From NCBI RefSeq assembly GCF_022179685.1, contig NZ_BPRB01000079.1, positions 1 to 59,488 on the forward strand: a DNA stretch of 59,488 nt, in the 5' to 3' direction. The position numbers were made by a program, and so were the translations under genes. Positions 25,056 to 31,814 of the stretch are shown piece after piece. Under the pieces are notes generated by a model. It was given only the letters and a program-made list of their open reading frames with translations, ran no database searches and was not told the DNA's origin. Numbering within the stretch: the first letter of the stretch is position 1; every line of letters begins with the position of its first letter. The stretch comes from Methylobacterium trifolii (GTDB lineage Bacteria > Pseudomonadota > Alphaproteobacteria > Rhizobiales > Beijerinckiaceae).

Positions 25056-26420
25056 ATGACCGTACGCAACGCCGGAGCCCATCGCCTCTGGATCAGGAAC
25101 CCGCTGGCGATCCTCGCCGAGGATTCCGCCGGCGGGATCGTCGTCGAGGGGACGCGCATCGTCGAGCGCATCCCCGCGGGCGGCCAGCCGGCGACGCCCG
25201 TGCACGAGACCCTCGACGCCTCGCGCCACGTGGTGATCCCGGGCCTCGTCAACACGCACCACCACTTCTTCCAGACCCTGACCCGCGCCCATCCGGCGGC
25301 GATCAACAAGCCGCTGTTTCCCTGGCTGAAGGCCCTCTACACGGTCTGGGACAAGCTCACCCCAGAGGCCTTCCGGCTCGCGACGCGGCTTGCCTATACC
25401 GAACTCCTGCTGTCGGGCTGCACCACGGCGGGAGACCACCACTACCTGTTTCCCAAGGGCCTCGAAGCCTCGGTCGACATCCAGGTCGAGGAGGCGCGGG
25501 CGCTCGGCATCCGGGCCTTCGTCACCCGTGGCTCCATGAGCCTCTCGGACAAGGACGGCGGCCTGCCGCCGGACACGCTGGTCCAGGACGACGACACCAT
25601 CCTGTCCGACAGCGAGCGCGTCCTGCGGATCTTCCACGATCCCGCCCCCGGCGCGATGGCGCAGATCGGGCTGGCGCCCTGCTCGCCCTTCAACGTGACG
25701 AAGCGGCTGATGCGCGAGAGCGCCGCGCTGGCCGAGCGCTTCGATTGCCGCCTGCACACCCATCTCGGCGAGACCCTCGACGAGGACGCCTATTGCCTGG
25801 CGCTGTTCGGCCAGCGCCCGGTCGACTACCTGGAGGAGGTCGGCTGGATGAACCCGCGGGCCTGGCTCGCCCACGGCATCCACTTCAACGACGACGAGGT
25901 CGCGCGCCTCGGACGTGCCGGTGTCGGCGTCTGCCACTGCCCGACCTCGAACATGACGCTGGCCTCGGGCCTCTGCCGGACCTGCGAACTCGAGGCGGCC
26001 GGGAGCCCCGTCGGCCTCGGCGTCGACGGCTCCGCCTCGAACGACAGTTCCAACCTGATGGAGGGCGTCCGGCACGCCCTGATGCTCAACCGCCTCACCT
26101 ACGGGGCCGAGAAGGTCACGCATCTCGACGCGCTCCGCTGGGCGACGGAGGGCTCCGCCGCCTGCCTCGGTCGCACCGACATCGGCCGGATCGAGGAGGG
26201 CCGCGAGGCCGACCTCGCCCTGTTCACGCTGGACGAACTGCGCTTCTCCGGCGCCCACGATCCGCTCGCGGCGCTGGTGCTGTGCGGCGCGCACCGGGCC
26301 GACCGGGTGATGGTCGCCGGGCGATGGCGGGTGATCGACGGCCACCCGGTGGGGCTCGACACGCGCCAATTGCGCGAACGGCACGGCGAACTGGCACGAA
26401 GGCTGTTCGGCACCTCCTGA
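25056..26420 (+). CDS. 8-oxoguanine deaminase-like amidohydrolase
   Basis: A 454-aa zinc amidohydrolase of the guanine/8-oxoguanine deaminase and atrazine chlorohydrolase branch. 8-Oxoguanine deaminase converts 8-oxoguanine to urate plus ammonia. Metal ligands are visible: VNTHHHFFQTLTR (HxH), THLGETLDED, AHGIHFNDDE and VDGSASNDSSN (Asp). The sequence NTHHHFFQTLTRAHPAAINK with PLFPWLKALY is characteristic of the 8-oxoguanine deaminase subgroup. I chose ATG 25056, preceded by GGGAG. Placement just before uricase genes fits urate formation. The alternative is another hydroxy-azaheterocycle hydrolase of the same clade. Confidence 0.85.
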   Translation: MTVRNAGAHRLWIRNPLAILAEDSAGGIVVEGTRIVERIPAGGQPATPVHETLDASRHVVIPGLVNTHHHFFQTLTRAHPAAINKPLFPWLKALYTVWDKLTPEAFRLATRLAYTELLLSGCTTAGDHHYLFPKGLEASVDIQVEEARALGIRAFVTRGSMSLSDKDGGLPPDTLVQDDDTILSDSERVLRIFHDPAPGAMAQIGLAPCSPFNVTKRLMRESAALAERFDCRLHTHLGETLDEDAYCLALFGQRPVDYLEEVGWMNPRAWLAHGIHFNDDEVARLGRAGVGVCHCPTSNMTLASGLCRTCELEAAGSPVGLGVDGSASNDSSNLMEGVRHALMLNRLTYGAEKVTHLDALRWATEGSAACLGRTDIGRIEEGREADLALFTLDELRFSGAHDPLAALVLCGAHRADRVMVAGRWRVIDGHPVGLDTRQLRERHGELARRLFGTS

Positions 26421-26673
26421 CATGGATGCCGCCCTCCCTCCTTCCCCCCTCGCCCGCCGCTCGAAGGAAGGACCGACCCCCTTGTTCGGGGCCGACGGCG
26501 TCGCCGCCGCGGACCGCGTCCCGTCGACAGGGCGTGGGAGCTGTCGAGGTGGCCGTCACCGGTCGACCAGGATCGTCGGCAGGCTCGAACGGTGGCGTGG
26601 TCGGCGGCGGAGGTGCGTCCGGTGACGGCGGCCGGCCCGGCCGCCCCGCGGTTCCCGGCTCCCGGCGGCGGGG
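26421..26673. other. Convergent spacer
   Basis: About 250 bp between the stops of the deaminase (+) and UraD/HIU hydrolase (-) genes. No gene or clear terminator with a T-run is seen. Confidence 0.35.
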
Positions 26674-27570
26674 TCAGCTGCCGCGATACGTCTGGTAGCT
26701 CCACGGGGTCGCCACCAGCGGCACGTGATAGTGGGCCTCCGGATCGCCGACGCCGAAGCGCAGCGGCACGACGTCGAGAAAGGGCGGCTCGGGCAGGTCA
26801 AGGTCGAGGGAGGGCCCGACCCGGCGGAAATGGTCGCCCAGCCAGAAGCGCAGCTCGTAGGTCGCGACCGGCACGGGGCGCCCGTGGATCAGCGGCAGGT
26901 CGGTGCGGCCGTCCGCGTTGGTCGTCGCGCGTGCGACGATTGCCGTCTCGGTCGGCGAGACGAACTCGACGAGTTCGAGCGCGACCCCTGCCGCCGGCCG
27001 GCCCCGGACGGTGTCGAGGACGTGGGTCGAGATCCGGCCCGTCGTGGGGAGCCCTCCGCCGCCGTCGACCAGGGCGTTCAGGCGGATCGCCGCGATCCGC
27101 ATCACCTCGGCTTCGGCCGTGCTCCGCTCGGCGTCGGGCACGCAGGCCAGCCGTGCCGCGAACGTCCTGAGCAGGGAGGCGCGGCCATGCCGCTCGATGC
27201 ACAGGATGAACGGGAACCCGAATTTTTCGCGGTAGGACGCATTGAGCGCCTCGAAGCGGGCGTACTCGGCGTCGGACAGCCGATCGAGCCCCACCGAGGC
27301 CTGTTCGGCGATCGGGTCCGGTGCGATGTCGCCCGAGCGGGCGGTACGTCCGGCGATCTCGGGATGGCCCGCGAGCAGCGCCAGCCGCCGGGCGTCCGAC
27401 GCACCATGGACCGCGCCGCCCATGGCGGCGAACAGGGCCCCTACGGTGGGAAAGGGTCGCTGCGCCGCAGCCGCCTCGGCAACCCACGGCGCATGCCCGA
27501 AGACGGCACCGAGCGCCGACACGAAGTCTGCCGCCGGGGCTTGGTTCAGGGCGGCGAGCGTCGAACCCAT
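26674..27570 (-). CDS. Bifunctional OHCU decarboxylase / 5-hydroxyisourate hydrolase (UraD-HIUase fusion)
   Basis: A 298-aa fusion carrying both steps between 5-hydroxyisourate and allantoin. Residues ~1-168 are UraD: LALLAGHPEIAGR (catalytic His69), YREKFGFPFILCI, then IAAIRLNALVD (Arg163). Residues ~178-298 are a transthyretin-like HIU hydrolase: ISTHVLDTVRGRPAAG (His183), NADGRTD (Arg222), EAHYHVPL and the diagnostic C-terminal YRGS. The two domains are joined by a short Gly linker. The order UraD-then-HIUase is the same as in plant allantoin synthase. I chose ATG 27570, where UraD homology begins; the frame is open to 27750. Uricase, which makes the substrate, starts 518 bp away in the opposite direction. 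Confidence 0.93.
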   Translation of the reverse strand: MGSTLAALNQAPAADFVSALGAVFGHAPWVAEAAAAQRPFPTVGALFAAMGGAVHGASDARRLALLAGHPEIAGRTARSGDIAPDPIAEQASVGLDRLSDAEYARFEALNASYREKFGFPFILCIERHGRASLLRTFAARLACVPDAERSTAEAEVMRIAAIRLNALVDGGGGLPTTGRISTHVLDTVRGRPAAGVALELVEFVSPTETAIVARATTNADGRTDLPLIHGRPVPVATYELRFWLGDHFRRVGPSLDLDLPEPPFLDVVPLRFGVGDPEAHYHVPLVATPWSYQTYRGS

Positions 27571-28087
27571 GATGGCCGGGTCTCCGATGGAAACGGGCGA
27601 TGGCGAGGCATCGCAGGCCCGGTCTTTGCAGGCAACGGGCCGGCCGCGAAAGCCGGACCTTCCTCCGAGGGCCTGTCGTATGCACCCATCCCGCGACGCT
27701 GGCGGAGGAGGCGCGGGTCTCCGCTCCCATGCGGGAGCGACGGACGACATAGGTTTTACGGTTCGGTTCGGGAAACCCGTCTTGGCGCGCGTCGCCCTCC
27801 CCCGCGAAGGAGCAACGCGCGGGTCAGGATCGGCTCACGGGCAGGGACGATCAAAACCCGTGTCCGCCGTAGGGCATGATCCCCCTGGTCGCTCCGGCCT
27901 TCTTCAAGCCGATGCCCCATGGGCTGCACCCGCCGCTCGAATCCGGCATCCTGTCCTGCGCGATCTCGGCGGTGACCCTGAACCTGTCCTTCGACGGCCT
28001 CACCAGCAGCGAGGCCGCCAGCATCGGGCGGCCTCGTCCGAGCACCCAGACCGTCCGTCAGACCCACGTCGCCACGCGGAGTAAGAA
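27571..28087. other. ~500-bp divergent intergenic region
   Basis: It lies between the UraD/HIUase and uricase starts and must hold both promoters. A minus-strand frame at 27851-28045 (containing AQDRMPDSSGG and GIMPYGGHGF) looks protein-like but has no ribosome-binding site. It may be a conserved intergenic repeat rather than a gene. GGAG stands before the uricase ATG. Confidence 0.4.
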
Positions 28088-28927
28088 ATGCCACTGACCG
28101 CCTCCCAATACGGCAAGGGCCGCGTGCGGGTGATGCGGCTCACCCGCGACGGCGACCATCACACCCCGCGCGAGCTCTCGCTCACGGTGCTGATGACGGG
28201 CGCCTTCGACGCCGCCTGGACGAAGGGCGACAACCGGGCCTGCGTCGCCACCGACAGCATCAAGAACATCGTCAACGTGGTCGCGGCCAAGAACCTGTCC
28301 CTCGACAAGGAGGCGTTCGCGCAAGCCGTCGTGAAAACCTTCCTGGAGACGTACCCGCAGGTCGAGGAAATGCTGGTCGAGGGCCTGGAAACCCGCTGGC
28401 TGCGCCAGGCCATCGGCGGCCGGCCGCACGGCCACGTCTTCATCCTCGACGGAAACGGCACGGGCTACGTCAAGCTTCTGGCGCGCCGCGACGGAGCCGT
28501 GCTCCAGTCGGGGCTCCGAGGCTTCACTTTCATGAAGACCACGCAGTCGGGCTGGGTCGACTTCGTCGCGGACGAGTACCGCACGCTGCCCGATGCGACC
28601 GACCGCATCGCCGCCACCGCCATGGACGCGACCTGGACGTGGAACGGCGCACCCTCCGATTACGCCGCGACCAATGCGAAGGTCCTCGACATCCTGATCG
28701 AGGTGTTCGGCACCACCTACAGCTACGGCGTTCAGGACAGCATGTACCGCATGGGCGAGGCCGTCCTGGCGGCGATCCCCGAGATCGCCGAGATCGGCTT
28801 CGCCATGCCCAACAAGCACTACGTCCCGATCGACCTGACGCCGTTCGGCCTGGAGAATCCGGGCACCGTGTTCCTGCCCACCGACGAGCCCCACGGGCAG
28901 ATCGAGGCGGTGATCGGACGGGGCTGA
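28088..28927 (+). CDS. Urate oxidase (uricase)
   Basis: A 279-aa cofactor-free uricase that oxidises urate to 5-hydroxyisourate and H2O2. Conserved blocks: YGKGRVRVMRLTRDGDHH (active-site Lys near residue 10), VATDSIKNIVN (catalytic Thr), LRGFTFMKTTQSGWVDF, and YSYGVQDSMYRMGEAVL (substrate-binding Gln). The C-terminal MPNKHYVPIDL carries the conserved Asn/His. Length is typical. GCGGAGTAAGAA precedes the ATG. The fused UraD/HIUase that uses its product is encoded divergently. Confidence 0.96.
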   Translation: MPLTASQYGKGRVRVMRLTRDGDHHTPRELSLTVLMTGAFDAAWTKGDNRACVATDSIKNIVNVVAAKNLSLDKEAFAQAVVKTFLETYPQVEEMLVEGLETRWLRQAIGGRPHGHVFILDGNGTGYVKLLARRDGAVLQSGLRGFTFMKTTQSGWVDFVADEYRTLPDATDRIAATAMDATWTWNGAPSDYAATNAKVLDILIEVFGTTYSYGVQDSMYRMGEAVLAAIPEIAEIGFAMPNKHYVPIDLTPFGLENPGTVFLPTDEPHGQIEAVIGRG

Positions 28928-29111
28928 GGCGCCTGTCCCACCCCGTCGTCGTCGCCGATCGTTCGATGACCCTGCGCGCGGTCCTCGATGGTCTCGTTCC
29001 GCAGGAATCGAGTCTCGCGCCGGTCGTCGAGGCGAATGCGACCGCTTCGACGAAGCGGCCGGCCCACCGCCCGATTTGGAGTGCGCGACATCGCGCGCCG
29101 GTCCTGTCGCG

Positions 29112-29228
29112 GGATGCGAGGCGGTCTACTTCGCCTGCTTCGGCGATCCGGGCCTCCAGGCGCTGCAGGAGGTCTCGCCCATGCCGGTCGTCGGCATGGT
29201 CGAGGCGTCGTGCCGGGCGGCGGCGGGC
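29112..29228 (+). pseudogene. Relic of an Asp/Glu (hydantoin-type) racemase
   Basis: A 39-codon stretch reads CEAVYFACFGDPGLQALQEV then SPMPVVGMVEASCRAA, the core of the aspartate/glutamate/hydantoin racemase family ('DxxVxxCFxDPGLxALRE...PVVGxxEAS'). Neither a proper N-terminus nor the C-terminal catalytic half is present. It lies in the ~400-bp gap between uricase and formamidase (28928-29333). A gene fragment is more likely than a start extension of the formamidase. Allantoin/hydantoin racemases belong to ureide pathways, so the relic fits the locus. Confidence 0.6.
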
Positions 29229-29333
29229 ACGGATGATGGCCGGATGACCGATACGGGACGGCCCATGCCCTGGCCAAGCATGGCTGCCGCCTTGCATCAT
29301 GACTCCGGACGCTTCCGTTCCGGAGATCACCCC

Positions 29334-30773
29334 ATGTGCCGTGGCGACGATCCGACCTGCGCTGCCTTCGCGGAGCACCGTCTCCGCTACCGGCGCGACA
29401 TGCAGCCCGAGCGGCGCGCCTTCCTCAAGAGCGGCTTCGTGGCGTCCGGGGGCGCGGCGGCCCTGGCGGCCGGGGGTCTGTCGCTGGTCAGCCCGGCCCT
29501 GGCGCAGGCGAGCCGGAAGGGCGTGACGCAATCGGCGCATTACCATCTGCCCGCCACGGCCGAGACCGTGCACTGGGGCTATTTCAGCAGGAATCTGAAG
29601 CCGCAGGTCGAGATCGCGTCCGGCGACTTCGTCACCATCGAGACCCTGACCCACCACGCCAACGACGATGCCGAGCGCATGGTCACGGGCGACGCGGGCG
29701 CCGAGAGCGTCTTCCTCTGGACGAAGGAGACCAAGGGCGTCGCCCGCCGCGGCGCCGGTCCCGAGGATGCCAAGCTCGGGCCGGGCGGCGGCCTCGGCGT
29801 CCACATCTGCACCGGGCCGGTGGCGATCCGCGGGGCGGAGGCCGGCGACGTGCTGGAGGTGCGCATCCTCGACGTGTCGCCGCGCCCCTCCGCCAACCCG
29901 AAGTTCAAGGGTTCGACCTTCGGCAGCAACGCGGCGGCCTGGTGGGGCTACCACTACAACGACATGCTCGAAGGCAAGAAGCGCGAGGTCATCACGATCT
30001 ACGAGGTCGATGCCAGCGGCGGGCGCGACTGGGCGAAGGCCGTCTACAGCTTCAAGTGGCCCGGCGTGACCGATCCGAACGGGGTGCTGCACCCGACGAT
30101 CGACTATCCCGGCATTCCCGTCGACCACACCACGACGACGCGCACCTTCGACGTGCTCAAGGGCATCCGCGTGCCGATCCGTCCGCATTTCGGGACGATG
30201 GGCCTCGCCCCGGCGGAGGCCGACATGGTGAACTCGATTCCGCCGAGCTACACGGGCGGCAACATCGACAACTGGCGCATCGGCAAGGGCGCGACGATGT
30301 ACTATCCGGTCGCCGTGCCGGGCGCCCTGTTCTCGGTCGGCGATCCCCATGCCAGCCAGGGCGATTCCGAACTCTGCGGCACAGCGATCGAGTGTTCGCT
30401 CACCGGGACGTTCCAGTTCGTCCTGCACAAGAAGGCCGATCTCGCCGGCACCTCGCTGGAAGCGCTCGACTTCCCGATGATCGAGACGGCCGAGGATTGG
30501 GTGCTCTCGGGCTTCAGCTATCCGAACTACCTGCGCGACCTCGGCCCCGACGCGCAAAGCGCGATCTTCACCAAATCCTCCATCGACCTCGCCATGCGCG
30601 ACGCCTTCCACAAGATGCGGTCCTTCCTGATGCACGCGAAGGGGCTGACCGAGGACGAGGCGATCTCGCTGATGTCGATCGCCGTCGATTTCGGGATCAC
30701 CCAGGTCGTTGACGGCAACTGGGGCGTGCACGCCATCGTCAAGAAGGCGATCTTCTCGGAGCGCACGGCCTGA
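29334..30773 (+). CDS. Acetamidase/formamidase family protein, Tat-exported
   Basis: A 479-aa protein with a twin-arginine signal (PERRAFLKSGFVASGGAAAL ending SPALAQA) and a full FmdA_AmdA-type domain: HWGYFSRNLKPQVEIASGDF, ETLTHHANDDAERM, GPVAIRGAEAGDVLEVRIL, SYTGGNIDNWRIGKG and DPHASQGDSELCGTAIE. The family hydrolyses short amides such as formamide to ammonia and carboxylate; export is unusual for it. I used ATG 29334 (GGAG upstream); ATG 29400 would give a shorter n-region directly before the Tat motif and is nearly as good. It is convergent with puuE, and a long hairpin spans their ends. Actual substrate unknown; nitrogen salvage is inferred from the neighbours. Confidence 0.85.
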   Translation: MCRGDDPTCAAFAEHRLRYRRDMQPERRAFLKSGFVASGGAAALAAGGLSLVSPALAQASRKGVTQSAHYHLPATAETVHWGYFSRNLKPQVEIASGDFVTIETLTHHANDDAERMVTGDAGAESVFLWTKETKGVARRGAGPEDAKLGPGGGLGVHICTGPVAIRGAEAGDVLEVRILDVSPRPSANPKFKGSTFGSNAAAWWGYHYNDMLEGKKREVITIYEVDASGGRDWAKAVYSFKWPGVTDPNGVLHPTIDYPGIPVDHTTTTRTFDVLKGIRVPIRPHFGTMGLAPAEADMVNSIPPSYTGGNIDNWRIGKGATMYYPVAVPGALFSVGDPHASQGDSELCGTAIECSLTGTFQFVLHKKADLAGTSLEALDFPMIETAEDWVLSGFSYPNYLRDLGPDAQSAIFTKSSIDLAMRDAFHKMRSFLMHAKGLTEDEAISLMSIAVDFGITQVVDGNWGVHAIVKKAIFSERTA

Positions 30774-30782
30774 TCGGAGGCC

Positions 30783-30830
30783 GGATCGCGAAGCGCCCGG
30801 CGGCTCAGCCCGGCGGGTGCTTCGCGATCC
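30783..30830. terminator. Long hairpin across convergent gene ends
   Basis: GGATCGCGAAGC (30783-30794) is perfectly mirrored by GCTTCGCGATCC (30819-30830), with further G+C-rich pairing inside. The right arm is part of the puuE coding sequence and the left arm lies just past the formamidase stop, so one structure could terminate both transcripts. Confidence 0.65.
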
Positions 30831-31704
30831 AGTGCCGGGCGATGTCGATGCGGCGGGTCAGCCAGACGCCGTCATGCGCGGCGACGTGGTCGAGGAAGCG
30901 CATCAGGCCCGCGATCCGGCCGGGGCGTCCGGCCAGCCGGCCATGCAGCCCGACCGACATCATCTTCGGCGTCTGCGCCCCCTCGGCGTAGAGCACGTCG
31001 AACGCGTCGCGCAGGTAGGCGAAGAACTGGTCGCCCGAGTTGAAGCCCTGCGCCACGGCAAAGCGCATGTCGTTGACCTCCATGGTGTAGGGCACGATCA
31101 GCGCAGGGCCCTTGGGCCCCGCCATCCAGTACGGCAGGTCGTCGGCGTAGGAATCGGCGAGGTAGGTGAAGCCGCGCTCCATCGCGAGGTCGCGCGTGTG
31201 GACCGAGAACCGGCCCGTGTACCAGCCGAGCGGGCGCTCGCCCGTGACCTCGGTGTGGAGCCGGATCGCCGCGTCCATGTCGGCTGCCTCCGCCGCGCGC
31301 TCGAACCGGGCGTAGTCGATCCACTTGAGGCCGTGGCTCGCGATCTCCCACTCCGCCTCGCGCATCGCCGCGACGGCCTCCGGGTTGCGGGCCATCGCGG
31401 TCGCCACGCCGAAGACCGTCAACGGGATGCCGCGCGCGGTGAACAGCCGCCAGAGCCGCCAGAAGCCGGCCCGCGCCCCGTATTCGTAGACGGATTCGAC
31501 CGTCATGTGCCGCAGGCCCGGCCAGGGCTCGGCGTTCACGATCTCGGTGAGGAAGGACTCCGAGGCCGGGTCGCCGTGCAGGATGCAGTTCTCGCCACCC
31601 TCCTCGTAGTTCAGCACGAACTGCACCGCGATGCGGGCGCCGCCGGGCCAGTCGGCCTGTGGCGGCGTGCGGCCGTAGCCGATCAGATCGCGCGGATAGG
31701 TCAA
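30805..31704 (-). CDS. puuE: PuuE-type allantoinase (polysaccharide deacetylase-like)
   Basis: A 299-aa metal-independent-type allantoinase of the NodB/polysaccharide deacetylase fold, hydrolysing allantoin to allantoate. Signatures: YPRDLIGYG at the N-terminus, IAVQFVLNYEEGGENCILHGD, EWEIASHGLKWIDY, GWYTGRFSVHTRDL, YADDLPYW and SVGLHGRLAGRPGRI. No ATG lies at the right place. The only fitting start is a TTG at 31704, directly before Thr-Tyr-Pro-Arg-Asp, where family members begin, with a GGGG stretch upstream. The frame itself stays open far upstream through the molybdopterin gene in a shadow frame. It is 110 bp downstream of the molybdenum hydroxylase operon. Confidence 0.9.
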   Translation of the reverse strand: MTYPRDLIGYGRTPPQADWPGGARIAVQFVLNYEEGGENCILHGDPASESFLTEIVNAEPWPGLRHMTVESVYEYGARAGFWRLWRLFTARGIPLTVFGVATAMARNPEAVAAMREAEWEIASHGLKWIDYARFERAAEAADMDAAIRLHTEVTGERPLGWYTGRFSVHTRDLAMERGFTYLADSYADDLPYWMAGPKGPALIVPYTMEVNDMRFAVAQGFNSGDQFFAYLRDAFDVLYAEGAQTPKMMSVGLHGRLAGRPGRIAGLMRFLDHVAAHDGVWLTRRIDIARHWIAKHPPG

Positions 31705-31814
31705 ACCGTTCGCCCCGTTGCGACGGCCCCTGCCTCGTCCGTCACCGCAACCGAGAGCGCCCGGCGGCCCGTTCGTCAAGGCGCGCGGCGGTCCTGCGCC
31801 CATCGCGGAGGCCT

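Noticed and set aside
23436-26423. A 995-codon minus-strand frame
   Set aside because: It is mostly antisense to the LuxR regulator and 8-oxoguanine deaminase; only the final 76 codons have an independent start with a good ribosome site.
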